Positions 35,835-45,349 of a DNA stretch of 64,000 nucleotides are shown piece by piece (the first letter of the stretch is position 1; each line of letters begins with the position of its first letter). Source of the DNA: Bdellovibrionales bacterium. Its GTDB lineage: Bacteria; Bdellovibrionota; Bdellovibrionia; Bdellovibrionales; Bdellovibrionaceae. The stretch is taken from positions 1-64,000 of the forward strand of contig JADJOV010000027.1 of assembly GCA_016713585.1 (NCBI GenBank), written 5' to 3'. The notes below the pieces were generated by a model that did not search any database, was not told where the DNA came from, and worked only from the letters and a program-made list of their open reading frames with translations. Position numbers and translations under genes: made by a program.

Positions 35835-37076
35835 GTGATCGTGCATTCAGGTGGTTTGCCTTCGGACTTTAGAAAGCTACTAGGTGCTCGATTTTTGTTC
35901 ACCTTTGCCGTGCAAATGCAGGCCATTGTTTTAGGCTGGCGAATTTATGATCTGATGAAAGACCCCTTGTACTTGGGACTTATTGGGTTGATGGAAGCAA
36001 TCCCTGCTATTGGCTTAGCATTATGGGCTGGTTATCTGGTGGATCGCCTTCGTCCCTTATTTGTGTATCGCCAAGTGATGTATGTTAGCCTTGTGTCGGG
36101 GTTGATTGTTTTGACTGAGCATCTTTTTGAAACCAGGTTCTCATTATCAATGCAAGTTGGGCTCCTCTATGCCGCGGCCTTTTTGACAGGCATGGCCAGA
36201 TCCTTTGCTCATCCTGCTCTTTTTTCGGCGATTCCTAAACTCGTTGAACGGAGCCATCTGCTGCGGGCTTCGGCTATGTCAAGCTCGGTTATGCAGGTAG
36301 CCCGGATCGGAGGACCCGCCTTTGGTGGTTTGATTTTCGGTTTCTATGGCGCAGTCACGGCATCGTCTATTATTTGCATTCTTTTAGTCACGGCTGCTTT
36401 TTCAATGAGCCTTATAAAAACAGAAATTCCTCGGCCACAGACGACCCATCACCATAACACAATAACAGAAGAGTTTCTTTCTGGAGCGAAATTTGTCTTC
36501 AAGCATTCGATTTTGTTACCAGCCTTATCCCTTGATATGATTGCGGTTCTCTTTGGCGGGGTCATTGGATTACTCCCAATTTTTGCGGAAGAAATTTTAT
36601 TTGTTGGACCGAAAGGTTTGGGGATGTTGCGGGCCGCCCCAGCGGTGGGTGCCGTGATGATGAGTCTCTACTTGTCGAGAACGAACCGAATGCGCACCGG
36701 GAAGTGGTTACTGACGGGGGTTGCTGGATTTGGGTTCAGTATTCTTATTTTTGGCCTCAGCCGAAATTTCTACCTCTCGCTGGCGGCCTTAGCTTTCAGC
36801 GGCGCCTTCGATAGCATTAGCATGGTCATCCGCTCAGCAGCTGTTCAGCTGTCCTCGCCGGATCATATGCGAGGGAAGATTTCTGCCGTGAATTCAATTT
36901 TTATTGGATCCTCCAATGAGCTCGGTGAACTCGAGTCAGGAATAGCAGCAAAACTGATGGGCACAATACCCGCTGTTTATTTTGGCGGAATTATTTGTCT
37001 TTGCACAGTTGCAATCGTTGGGTTTATGTCACCGGCCCTGAGAAATCTAGACTTAGCTAAGATGGAAAATCCTTAA
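35835..37076 (+). CDS. MFS transporter (EntS-like)
   Basis: 413 residues with about 12 hydrophobic segments. The N-terminal domain (FLFTFAVQMQAIVLGWRIYDL, then YLVDRLRPLFVYR) and the layout fit the MFS_3/enterobactin-exporter group. The start is a GTG at 35835. The final third includes FDSISMVIRSAAVQL and SPDHMRGKISAVNSIF, typical of this group. It could export a small molecule or siderophore-like compound; no biosynthesis genes lie nearby. Confidence 0.88.
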   Translation: MIVHSGGLPSDFRKLLGARFLFTFAVQMQAIVLGWRIYDLMKDPLYLGLIGLMEAIPAIGLALWAGYLVDRLRPLFVYRQVMYVSLVSGLIVLTEHLFETRFSLSMQVGLLYAAAFLTGMARSFAHPALFSAIPKLVERSHLLRASAMSSSVMQVARIGGPAFGGLIFGFYGAVTASSIICILLVTAAFSMSLIKTEIPRPQTTHHHNTITEEFLSGAKFVFKHSILLPALSLDMIAVLFGGVIGLLPIFAEEILFVGPKGLGMLRAAPAVGAVMMSLYLSRTNRMRTGKWLLTGVAGFGFSILIFGLSRNFYLSLAALAFSGAFDSISMVIRSAAVQLSSPDHMRGKISAVNSIFIGSSNELGELESGIAAKLMGTIPAVYFGGIICLCTVAIVGFMSPALRNLDLAKMENP

Positions 37077-37096
37077 GGAACATTTTGCTTGCGTTT

Positions 37097-38041
37097 TCAG
37101 TTCACAAAATATCGAGACGGATCGCTAGAATTTTTGATAATTTTCAGAGCAATTAACTGTTCTGAAAGAGCTTTCCATCGCTGCAAAGTCATTGTTCCAA
37201 TCCCTGCCTTGTCTGTTTCTGGTGTTTCTATCAAGGCCTTTTGGGCGGCGGCACTCTTCTTAAACAATTCAGGATCCATTGATTTGTTGAGCAGAGCCAT
37301 TTTTTCATTCGTGGCTGTTGGATCTCGCAGGTAGGCTTGCCAACCTGCACTGACGGCTTGGCGAATTTTTCGAATAAACTCTTTGTCATTCAAATGAGCC
37401 TCTGTCGTCGCCAAAACTGTTGTATAGGGATTAAAGCCCTCATCAGCAACAAGAAATGTTTTAACTTTGAGGCCACTTTTCTCAGCAAGAAGAGGTTCAG
37501 AGGTTGAGAATCCTTGCTGAGAGTATTTTCTATCAGCGAGGAGATGTCCAATACCACCTTGGTAGGGGACGAGCTTCACCTGAATTGGTTTCATTTTGTT
37601 GATAAGAAATTGAGCGTAACTAAGTCCTGATTGAAGAGCGAGAACCCCTTCATTTTTGAATATATCCTGCAGTTTTTGAAAGCCTCTCTCTTCTCGTGTA
37701 AGAATTGCTTGGGGATTAGTTTGAAAAACTGCAAAAATGGCAACGACTTTGTTTTTCGGATTTCGCTCTTGGGAAATGATAATTTCTTCAGCGCTCACAA
37801 TTGCTAAATCGACTTTTCCATTCGCTAACATCTGCACTGTTGGAGTCCCGGATCCACCTTCTAGAATTTCAATTTCAAGACCTTGCTTTTTATATTCACC
37901 AAGGATTTGAGCCGCATAAAATCCACCAAACTGGGGTTCAGCCTTCCAATTGAGCGCGAGTTTAAGGGAGGCCGCGAATAGCGATTGAGTAAACATGAGA
38001 AGGATTATTGCCATTGATAAAAAACGTAAAAGTGATTTCAT
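37097..38041 (-). CDS. NMT1/THI5-like ABC transporter substrate-binding protein
   Basis: Solute-binding protein of about 314 residues, intact. Signal peptide (FLSMAIILLMFTQSLFAA), then LKLALNWKAEPQFGGFYAAQ, the signature of the NMT1/SsuA-THI5 family, GGSGTPTVQMLANGKVDLAI and WQAYLRDP. Ligands in the family include pyrimidine thiamine precursors, sulphonates and riboflavin. The ATG at 38041 is chosen from three possible starts because it sits right before the signal peptide. The permease and ATPase next to it are broken, so it is unlikely to support transport in this strain. Confidence 0.85.
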   Translation of the reverse strand: MKSLLRFLSMAIILLMFTQSLFAASLKLALNWKAEPQFGGFYAAQILGEYKKQGLEIEILEGGSGTPTVQMLANGKVDLAIVSAEEIIISQERNPKNKVVAIFAVFQTNPQAILTREERGFQKLQDIFKNEGVLALQSGLSYAQFLINKMKPIQVKLVPYQGGIGHLLADRKYSQQGFSTSEPLLAEKSGLKVKTFLVADEGFNPYTTVLATTEAHLNDKEFIRKIRQAVSAGWQAYLRDPTATNEKMALLNKSMDPELFKKSAAAQKALIETPETDKAGIGTMTLQRWKALSEQLIALKIIKNSSDPSRYFVN

Positions 38042-38108
38042 AAAAACAAGGTACAAGCGAAACATAATTATTTGCAAGGGCAAAATATTTATTTCTGCCT
38101 AAATCTGT

Positions 38109-38861
38109 TTAAGTGACATATCCAAACGGACGAATTCTTTGAATTAAAACGCTCAAGATTTGGACAAGTGAAAGCATCAGGATGCCCATCAATGACAATA
38201 GAATCAGGCAAACAAAAACGGCATCAACTCGTTGTTGAGTTCGGGCTGAATCAATCAAGGCTCCGAGGCCCCCGCCGGCGACAAATTCACCAGCAACCGC
38301 ACCGATGATGGACAATCCACTGGCAATTTTCAAACCGGTGACCATAGAGTTAAAAGAAGCGGGGACTCTCAATTTCCATAAAATTTGCCAAGATGTTTGC
38401 TCTATACACCTGAAAGAATTCGAGAGGAGCTGGGCTTACTTGATTTAATCCCGCTAACACATTTGCCAAAATTGGAAACAAGGGTACTAAAAAAGAACTG
38501 ACGATGAGAGGCGGTGAGCCAAAGCCAAAATAAATAACCAAGAGCGGAGCCAGTGCAATAATTGGAACAGTCTGAAAAAATACGGCGAGCGGAAAAATTG
38601 CTCGATGCAAAAAGGGCTGAGGGTGAGCACTAGACTCAAGCTAAATCCACCAACGACGCTGAGGGTAAGGCCCCCAAGAACGCAAGTCCAAGTCTCAAAA
38701 AATGCACCGACGAATAGCGCGCGCTCATTCCAAAAACTTTGTCCAACAACTGAGGGTGGCGGAATCAAATGACTCGGAAGCCAACCAATCCAAGCGGTGA
38801 TCTCAGTGACAACAGTCAGAGCAAGAACAAAGATAATTAAAGGAGTCCATGTCTTAGTCAT
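38109..38861 (-). pseudogene. ABC transporter permease (SsuC/TauC-like), two frame breaks
   Basis: Inner-membrane permease split into three frames. Piece 1 (LIIFVLALTVVTEITAWIGW to LVLTLSP) joins piece 2 (FPLAVFFQTVPIIALAPLLV, the permease signature region) when the A run at 38609-38613 gains one base. Piece 2 joins piece 3 (RVPASFNSMVTGLKIASGLS) near 38384. Apart from the two indels the composite, about 250 residues, is complete. It follows the ATPase gene and precedes the binding-protein gene. Confidence 0.75.
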
Positions 38862-38876
38862 TTAACCATCCTTTTA

Positions 38877-39443
38877 TCATTTAAGGGACCTTAAAACCCG
38901 TGAAAGATCTGCGCAATTTTTCAAATAGACGGGATCCTGTCGCAAATATTCAGTTCTGACTGCAGCAAGCTCAATAGGTCGATCGTCAATGATTTGATTT
39001 TGTCCCGAATAACTATTCATAACTACCACGCGATCACTCAAGAAAACCGCTTCCGAAATAGAATGGGTCACAAAGATCACTGTCATTCTCGAATCGTTCC
39101 AAAGAGTTAAAAGGCTCACGACGAATCTCAAACGGGAGTTGAAGATTCTCTTCGACCGTTCTCCAGGGAACTAAATTCGAATCTTGAAAAACTATACCGA
39201 GACGAGGTCTGAATGGCATAAATTCTAATTGACCTGAGGTCATGGGCTGAGTTCCCGCGAGAATACGAAGCAGCGAAGACTTGCCACATCCAGATGGCCC
39301 CAGCAGGCTTGTAAATGAGCCTGCCTCAAGTGTGAGATTGAGATTCTCAATAACTACTTTTCCTTAAATTGAAGGTTCACTTTGGATAAGTTGACTCTAG
39401 CGCCGAATTGGGCCTCATTTTTTTGAACTGATTCTTGGATCAT
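38877..39443 (-). pseudogene. ABC transporter ATPase, frameshift plus internal deletion
   Basis: Walker A is seen as LLGPSGCGKSSLLRILAG, the Q-loop as VFQDSNLVPWRTVEENL, and the H-loop as MTVIFVTHSISEAVF. The frame breaks at an A run near 39358-39361. Between LPFEIR and LLTLWNDSRMT roughly 75 residues expected in this family, including the LSGG signature and Walker B, are absent, and the reading frame is also lost there (about 39105-39131). So this is a true deletion, not only an indel, and the subunit cannot hydrolyse ATP. Confidence 0.8.
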
Positions 39444-39520
39444 GGTCTAGAACCTATTAAATAAATCTTGCACAAGCAAGGAGCTCCGCATGTCATAGAT
39501 AAAGAACTCGTATTAATAGC

Positions 39521-39567
39521 ATCCCAAAATGAGAATTTTTGATTCAAGAAATAACTCAATTTGGGAT
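39521..39567. repeat. Inverted repeat in intergenic region
   Basis: Thirteen-base arms ATCCCAAAATGAG (39521-39533) and CTCAATTTGGGAT (39555-39567) are complementary except for one pair. The second arm continues into a direct repeat GGGAT-n-CATAT. It sits between the degraded ABC transporter and the next plus-strand gene, and could be an operator or part of a hairpin. Confidence 0.3.
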
Positions 39568-39654
39568 GTCATATGGGATATCATATTGAGTCGCCTGGCG
39601 TTTGAGGTCACCTGTCAAAAATGTGGGCAAAATCACGTGGTGACAGTGGCTTAA
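39529..39654 (+). CDS. Possible small protein with a CxxC motif
   Basis: A 41-codon frame, ATG to TAA, with two cysteines near the end (TCQKCGQN), a pattern seen in tiny zinc-ribbon proteins. It has no ribosome binding site and its start lies inside an inverted repeat, so it may be a fragment of a longer gene or coincidental. Confidence 0.25.
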   Translation: MRIFDSRNNSIWDVIWDIILSRLAFEVTCQKCGQNHVVTVA

Positions 39655-39708
39655 TTGAGAATAGAACACGGTCGTCTATTTGCAAATAGTCTTAGGTAGG
39701 AGGTATTT

Positions 39709-40059
39709 ATGAAAGCATCAATGAGAATCCTTGGATTGGGTCTTTTTGCATTTTCTCTTTTTGGGTCAGTGAGTGCTATTGCCAAGGTCAAAGATTTTAA
39801 CGAGATGATTCATGAAGGCGTTCTAGTCAGAAAACAACTTCATCGACAAATAAAAACAGAAAATGGATGGAAAGTTCCAAAAGTTGAGAGTAATCCAGAG
39901 CAAATCGTGCTTGAAACGTCGGTCCCTGACTATATACCCAAAACTAGCCAGAGACTCCTGACCTACAAAAAAGAGCAAATGCCACGTAAAGCAAATTCAA
40001 AAAAACAGGTTGAGCGAGTGGCTGATGAGCTTGATATGTCAGCCCAGGGTGACTTTTAG
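39709..40059 (+). CDS. Hypothetical secreted protein
   Basis: 116 residues after a strong AGGAGG site. Signal peptide ends at SVSAIA; the mature protein is short, charged and without cysteines (QLHRQIKTENGWKVPK). It is followed four bases later by another small secreted protein, so the two form a pair. I know no family. Confidence 0.68.
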   Translation: MKASMRILGLGLFAFSLFGSVSAIAKVKDFNEMIHEGVLVRKQLHRQIKTENGWKVPKVESNPEQIVLETSVPDYIPKTSQRLLTYKKEQMPRKANSKKQVERVADELDMSAQGDF

Positions 40060-40062
40060 ACA

Positions 40063-40293
40063 ATGTTACGGAATTTTCGAATCCCATTATTTGCGCTCCT
40101 GAGTGGTTTCTTACTTTTCGGAAACTCGGGTTGGTCTAAAGAAAAAAATCCTAAAAAGGAAACGATTAATTATAATGACCCAAATATGAGCCTTCATACA
40201 AATGGGAATGGGAATAACAATCAACTCTCTGCCTTCGTCGATTTGTCAATTCCGCCGATAGAACCTAATATACCAACAAACGCAATTCCCTAA
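40063..40293 (+). CDS. Hypothetical secreted protein, possibly interrupted by a stop
   Basis: 76 residues with a signal peptide (IPLFALLSGFLLFGNSGWS) and a mature part rich in Asn, Pro and Ser (NGNGNNNQLSAF). After the TAA at 40291-40293 the same frame stays open to 40422 and keeps a Pro/Ser/Lys-rich composition, so the gene may originally have run further. That extension overlaps the 3' end of the integrase gene. Confidence 0.6.
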   Translation: MLRNFRIPLFALLSGFLLFGNSGWSKEKNPKKETINYNDPNMSLHTNGNGNNNQLSAFVDLSIPPIEPNIPTNAIP

Positions 40294-40391
40294 AAAATTC
40301 TTATTCCCCAAAGTTCTACTCCTGAGGTTAAAGGTCCAGGTATTCAACCGAAGAGCCTCAGCCCCAAGCCACTAAATAGGCGTTCTTGGAA

Positions 40392-40931
40392 TCATAAAAT
40401 CAATTTTCTGAGTTCTTGCTGAGAATACACATAATCGGCATAGACCATTGTGTTGGTTATATTCCGATGTCCCAAGGCCACCTGAACCAGACGTAAATCC
40501 TTTGTCTTCTGGTACAAGCGAATCGCAAAAGTATGTCTGAGAGAATGGAATTTCTTTGGGACTGGGCGATAAAGTTCCCAGACCTGGTAAAGTCTTTGAT
40601 AGGAAATTGGAAATAATTCAGTTCCGGGGAGCTTTTCAGCCCAACTGTATAGCTGCTGAAATGCACGGGCGGGGAGTGGAATTTCCCGGTCATTGCTGCC
40701 CTTAATTCCCCGCAAAAAGACCGATTGGTCATAAGTATTCAAATCCACCTTGCGTAAATTAAGGATCTCCTGGGCCCTGCCGCCGGTCCTTAAACCCAAA
40801 TCCATGATGAGACAATTTCGGGGATCAGAAAGCATAAAAGTCTCAAGAATTTTTTCAAGACGATCAACCTCAGGAGGCAGCAAATACTTATTCTTATTGA
40901 GTTGGTAACGAACACTGACCGCCAAATTCAT
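40392..40931 (-). CDS. Tyrosine recombinase (catalytic domain only)
   Basis: 179 residues, the size of a stand-alone catalytic domain. The active-site set is present: Arg52 (LRTGGRAQEI), Lys77 (RGIKGSND), His129-x-x-Arg132 (HSLRHTFA), His155 (LGHRNI) and Tyr164 (TMVYADY). It lacks the N-terminal SAM-like core-binding domain. It lies beside a region of small unknown proteins with no visible att site or phage genes, so it could be the remnant of an element or a domesticated enzyme. Confidence 0.88.
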   Translation of the reverse strand: MNLAVSVRYQLNKNKYLLPPEVDRLEKILETFMLSDPRNCLIMDLGLRTGGRAQEILNLRKVDLNTYDQSVFLRGIKGSNDREIPLPARAFQQLYSWAEKLPGTELFPISYQRLYQVWELYRPVPKKFHSLRHTFAIRLYQKTKDLRLVQVALGHRNITNTMVYADYVYSQQELRKLIL

Positions 40932-41329
40932 ACCTCCAAAACGACGATTCCTCTAGAAGCTGCTCGAAAAAAGTTACCCAAAAAAAATGAAGATAAAAAA
41001 TAGACTCAAAAAAACCTAAAAAATACCTAAAAAAATTGTCAAAAAAACCTGGGCAAAAGTCAATAAATGAAAAAACGTCAATTCAGAACTTCGACAACAA
41101 AATAATACAATAGTAAAAACAATATGTTAGCACTTAAGTTTATAACTATAAGCTTAAGTTGAAATGAAAAACAGGTATCCAATCCTAGCGACCGACAAAG
41201 AAAGCAAACTATTTCAAATAGATTATGCGCAGCGTTCAAAAAATCAAACCTTCATGTGTTTTGTTTTGCAATTAATTTTACTGTATTTCACAATATTGGT
41301 GTTGTGTTTAACAATACGCTGGAGGCTCT
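40932..41329. other. AT-rich gene-poor stretch between integrase and regulator
   Basis: About 400 bases. The first part is strikingly A-rich, with the unit AAAAAAACCT repeated imperfectly between 41010 and 41050. A 60-codon plus-strand frame at 41164-41346 (hydrophobic centre FVLQLILLYFTILVLCL) could encode a tiny membrane protein, but it has no ribosome site and overlaps the start of the regulator. I see no RNA gene or clear promoter. Confidence 0.4.
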
Positions 41330-41886
41330 TTGGAGATTTTAGATGAAAATTTGGGTGAAAATGGTGGTTTAAGAAAATCAGAAGCCGTCGATCTTTTTTG
41401 CCGAATGAAGAGGCCGAATTAATTCGTCATTACGTATGCAATATGAGGCACATGTTCAGGTTATTCGAAATCAAATCGGTGGGTTAGACACGATTAGAAG
41501 AGAATTAGGTCTATCTCAGCGAAAAATTTGTCAACTTTTGATGGTTGACCCCTCGGCATGGACTCGTTGGACAAAAACGACCCAATTATCCTCGGGTATA
41601 GAGTCGGCTCCACCACATATCTGGCGAGCTTTGCAATGGTATATGATTTTGCAGCAAAAAAATTCCGGGACTCACCCCTGAGTATTTCTTGGGGGCCCGG
41701 GAAGCAGCAAAAATGCATCAAATTTCTGAGATCTCTGAGGTTCGAAGCGAATTGGCAAGGCATCAAGCTGAAACAGCTGCCTTACATCTCAAAGTGAAAA
41801 GGCTAAAATCAACGTTGCTACTCAGTTTGCTTCTTTTTGGAATTCCCTCAATCATGTCTCTTTGGTTGTTGATTCGATTAAAATAG
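41330..41886 (+). CDS. Putative HTH DNA-binding protein with C-terminal membrane helix, frame-broken
   Basis: The TTG at 41330 has GGAGG four bases upstream. Four frames combine into about 185 residues: ENGGLRKSEAVDLF, PNEEAELIRHYV, then GGLDTIRRELGLSQRKICQLLMV with WTRWTKTT (a helix-turn-helix-like stretch), then TPEYFLGAREAAKM followed by a coiled coil and a C-terminal membrane helix. Breaks fall at the T run 41394-41399, near 41434, and near 41668. The HTH-plus-membrane-anchor layout suggests a membrane-tethered regulator. No named family is assigned. Confidence 0.55.
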
Positions 41887-42068
41887 CAGTCGGATAATCC
41901 TTTTTTTTTGGGCTAAGCGCCTCATGCGTTGCGAAATCGCTCGTCTTTTGTCTGGATGAAGTCCATCATCCTAGAACATTTATTCTAAATCCAAGGGTGC
42001 CTTTAAAACGAAGGCACTCAAGACTGGAAGAAATAAGAAAGCAGTCAGCCAATAAAAAGGAGAAGCTC

Positions 42069-43189
42069 ATGATCGGACCCTTTGAAATGATCGAAAAACA
42101 TGGAGACCACGAAGAGGTCATTTTTTGTCATGATAAAAATGTAGGCCTTAAAGCGATTATTGCAATTCATAACACCGCCCTGGGACCTGCTCTGGGTGGG
42201 ACTAGAATGTGGAATTATAAATCAGAGGAGGAAGCCTTAGTTGACGTTCTTCGTTTGTCCCGAGGTATGACTTATAAAGCTGCGGCAGCTGGGTTGAATC
42301 TTGGAGGTGGAAAAGCAGTTATTATAGGGGATCCCAAAACCCAAAAATCAGAAGGGCTCTTTAGGGCCTTTGGCCAGTTTGTGAATTCTTTGAACGGAAA
42401 GTACATAACCGCGGAAGATGTCGGAACAAATGTGACTGATATGGAGTATATCTTTATGGAAACACCTTGGGTCACTGGTATTCCAAAAGATTTTTGAGCT
42501 CTGAGGACCCATCGCCTTACACCGCCCATGGTGTTTTGATGGGAATCAAGGCCGCCGCAAATGAAAAATTTGGGAGCGATAGCTTAAAAGGAAAAAGGAT
42601 TGCAGTTCAAGGTCTTGGAAATGTGGGCTCAAATTTGGTTAAATATTTAACTGAAGAGGGGGCGCAGGTGATTGTGGCTGATATAGATCAGACGCGAGTC
42701 AAGGAATGTCAGGACAAATTTAAGGTTGAAGCAGTCAATGTCGACGAATTGCTATTTGTCCCTTGCGATATTTTGGCACCCTGTGCTTTAGGGGCCGTTG
42801 TCAATGATCAGACAATCAGCAAACTGAAGTGTAAAATCGTGGCTGGTGGCGCCAATAACCAGCTGGCTGAGCCTCGACACGGTGATCATCTCCGGGAGCT
42901 CGGAATTCTTTACGCCCCAGACTATGTTGTTAATGCGGGGGGATTGATGAATGTGTTTGTTGAACTTGAAGGATATTCTCCTGATCGAGCCTTTGAAAAG
43001 ACTCGTAAAGTCTATGAGAATGTAAAAAAAGTATTTCAGATTGCTAAAAAGGAGAATATTGGAACGCATCGCGCTGCGGATTTGCTTGCAGAAAAGCGAA
43101 TGTCTGAAATCGGTCGACTTCGACAACGGCATCCTGGTAAATCTTCATCTCGAACATTCAATACTCTAAAAGAGGTTCATAATCGGTAA
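42069..43189 (+). CDS. Leucine dehydrogenase-like (Glu/Leu/Phe/Val family) enzyme, frameshifted
   Basis: NAD-dependent amino-acid dehydrogenase. From the ATG at 42069 (AAGGAG site) the first frame reads the catalytic LNLGGGKAVIIGDPK and stops after TGIPKDF. The second continues LSSEDPSPYTAHGVLMGIKAA and the Rossmann motif VQGLGNVGSNLVKYL. One extra T in the run at 42491-42495 joins them. The composite is about 373 residues, the family size. It likely deaminates branched-chain amino acids reversibly. Downstream at 43277 is a separate operon. Confidence 0.88.
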
Positions 43190-43219
43190 AGTTTTTCAAA
43201 TTCTTTCCTGCGGGGGTTC

Positions 43220-43248
43220 TTGACATTCTGCCCGAGTCTTCCAAAAAT
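43220..43248 (+). promoter_or_regulatory. Possible sigma-70 promoter
   Basis: TTGACA at 43220-43225, a 17-base spacer, and AAAAAT at 43243-43248. It lies about 30 bases upstream of the TTG start of the YfgM-like gene. The -10 element is weak, so this is tentative. Confidence 0.3.
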
Positions 43249-43276
43249 ATCGGACATCGCAAATAAGGAGCCCCCA

Positions 43277-44125
43277 TTGACTGACAAGAACATTGTAAAA
43301 GCCGCAAAAACCCCAGATCAACTTTTAAAAACATTAACAACTAGTTTTCAATGGAGTCGAGCTCATTCCCAGCTGGTCGTAGGAGCTGTCGTTGTCTTTT
43401 TCTTGGTCGGGGGCGGAGTCTCCCTCTATGACTACCTCAGAAAACATAAGGAAATTGAACTTCAAGAAAAATATTATACTCTCGAACGAATAATCTTGGA
43501 TAAGAAAAAAGAGTTCGCAAAAGCAAATAGTAAAGATTCAGAAAAGGAGCTGCCTCAGAATGACGCTCAAGAAAAACAAAAGCAAATAAAACCGCCGGCG
43601 AAACAGCCGCAAAACCTCCTGTCGTTGAGGATTATCAAAAGACTATTCTGAAGTGGTCGTTAAGCTGGAAGAAATGGCTCTCCAAATCCCCATAGCCGGG
43701 CTGGCCTTATGGCGGCACTTCACGCTTCGGATATTTTAGCTCAGTTTAAGAAAGATTCAGAGGCTCTTGAATTTCTTAACAAGATTCAGTTTCAAAAGGC
43801 AGACGATCTTTTGGAAGCCTTGGTGTTAAAGCAAAAAGGAAATATCCAGGCCAATTTGGGTCAATGCAAAGAAGCGATTGCAACATGGAGTCAAGTGCTT
43901 GCTTCAAAGTCCCATGGGTATCTTCATCCAGACGTGAAGCTTCGCCAAGCACTGTGTTATGAAACTCTCAAGGACCCAAACCAAGCAGAAAAACTTTATC
44001 AAGAATTGTCGCAGAAAACTCCCGGAGAAACCCCTGGAAAAGGCCCAGGTGAAGAAAACGATCTAAGTACCTCGAAAGAGGCCGAAAAGTATCTGCGATT
44101 GCTTCGACTGAACAAGGGAACTTAA
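43277..44125 (+). CDS. YfgM-like TPR membrane protein, frame-broken
   Basis: Inner-membrane anchored TPR protein of the YfgM type. The TTG at 43277 follows AAGGAG. The first frame has a membrane helix (LVVGAVVVFFLVGGGVSLYDYL) and then a Lys/Glu-rich region. Single-base losses near 43601, 43645 and 43689 must be repaired to reach GLMAALHASDILAQF and the TPR part (LVLKQKGNIQANLGQCKEAI). The composite is about 280 residues. It abuts bamB, as yfgM does in Escherichia coli, so a role in envelope protein folding is inferred. Confidence 0.72.
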
Positions 44126-45349
44126 ATGCAAGTCACCTGCCTGACTTCAGAATTTTCTGCAAAATATGTTATAAAAAGAGGTTTTGTTTTTATTTTTATA
44201 GCAACCAGTTTGTGGGGTTGTGCTAGTTTCAAATCTTTGACTGAGGGATCTCTTTTAAATTCTGATAACGAAAATGCAAGAAAAGAGTTTGTTGTGAAAA
44301 AGGTCTGGGTCAGACCTGCGATCGCTAGTCCGAATGAGGGCGTTCGAAAGCTTAATCGAATGTCCCCAATTATTGCTGGAGATGTAGTTATCCAAGGGAA
44401 TGGGATAGATGGTGTCGCAGCCTATAGCTCGGAAACAGGTCGTTTGATTTGGAAACGACCTCTGAGTCAAGGGGTCGAGGCTTCAGGAGTCTTGTTCAAG
44501 GATCGAGTGTATTTGGCTGCAAGCGATGGAACTGTTTTGGCCCTGAATAAGAAAACAGGAGAGTCTCTATGGACCGCTTCGACAAAATCAGAAAATACGG
44601 CCCAACCGTCCTATGATCCAGATTCTGGAACCTTATTTGTTCTCTCGGGAAGTAATGGGGTTCATTCGTTTGACGGCATGACTGGCAAAACCAATTGGAT
44701 TTACACACGGCAAGATACATCCTCACTATCTATTCGTGGGGGCTCGCTCCCGGTTTTATCCAAGAATGGTCTTTTATATGTTGGCTTTAGTGAGGGTTCC
44801 TTTGTCGCCCTGAATGCAAAATCTGGAACTGTGGCTTGGGAAATTAACCTCAATAAGAACAAGCGTTTTCGTGATGTTGAAGCTGGAGCGGTGTTAGACA
44901 ATGATAGAATTTACGTGTCTGGGTTTGATGATAAACTTTATGCATTATCTTTAACAGGCGAAATTATTTGGCGTCTTGAAGAGGGTGGGTATTCTCCGGT
45001 TAGAATTGATGGAGAAAAGATGTTCTACTCAACAACGACTGGCAAGGTTCTTTGTTTGAATAAGGGCAATGGCAAAGTGCAGTGGTCTTATTTGGTCAAG
45101 GACGGACTGGCGTCTGAGGTTCGACTCTATAAAGGGCTAGCTGTTTTTGGAGAATCCCAGGGCAATTTGGTTTTTCTAAACAGTCAGACTGGTGCCCAAG
45201 TCGGCTCTTTTGAGCCAGGTCGAGGCGTTATGGCTGCCCCTAGTTTTAGTGAAGATGGATCTCGAATGTATATTATTTCGGGTGAAGCAAACCTTTATGC
45301 TCTTGAGGCAAAATGGCAAACTAAGTCCCATTTTGAGTATTTACGATGA
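44126..45349 (+). CDS. bamB: Outer-membrane assembly lipoprotein BamB
   Basis: PQQ-repeat beta-propeller lipoprotein of the Bam complex. Lipobox LWGCAS near residue 32, then repeated blades such as GRLIWKRPLSQG, TGESLWTASTK, GTVAWEINLN and GKVQWSYLVK. Its 407 residues fit the family. The ATG immediately follows the stop of the YfgM-like gene, and its own stop overlaps the next ATG (ATGA), so three genes are in one operon. The full propeller is intact, unlike its neighbour upstream. Confidence 0.88.
   Translation: MQVTCLTSEFSAKYVIKRGFVFIFIATSLWGCASFKSLTEGSLLNSDNENARKEFVVKKVWVRPAIASPNEGVRKLNRMSPIIAGDVVIQGNGIDGVAAYSSETGRLIWKRPLSQGVEASGVLFKDRVYLAASDGTVLALNKKTGESLWTASTKSENTAQPSYDPDSGTLFVLSGSNGVHSFDGMTGKTNWIYTRQDTSSLSIRGGSLPVLSKNGLLYVGFSEGSFVALNAKSGTVAWEINLNKNKRFRDVEAGAVLDNDRIYVSGFDDKLYALSLTGEIIWRLEEGGYSPVRIDGEKMFYSTTTGKVLCLNKGNGKVQWSYLVKDGLASEVRLYKGLAVFGESQGNLVFLNSQTGAQVGSFEPGRGVMAAPSFSEDGSRMYIISGEANLYALEAKWQTKSHFEYLR

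Noticed and set aside
40932..41160. A-rich repeats as a CRISPR array or replication origin
   Set aside because: The units are short, imperfect and of varying spacing, without spacers, DnaA-box pairs or cas genes.
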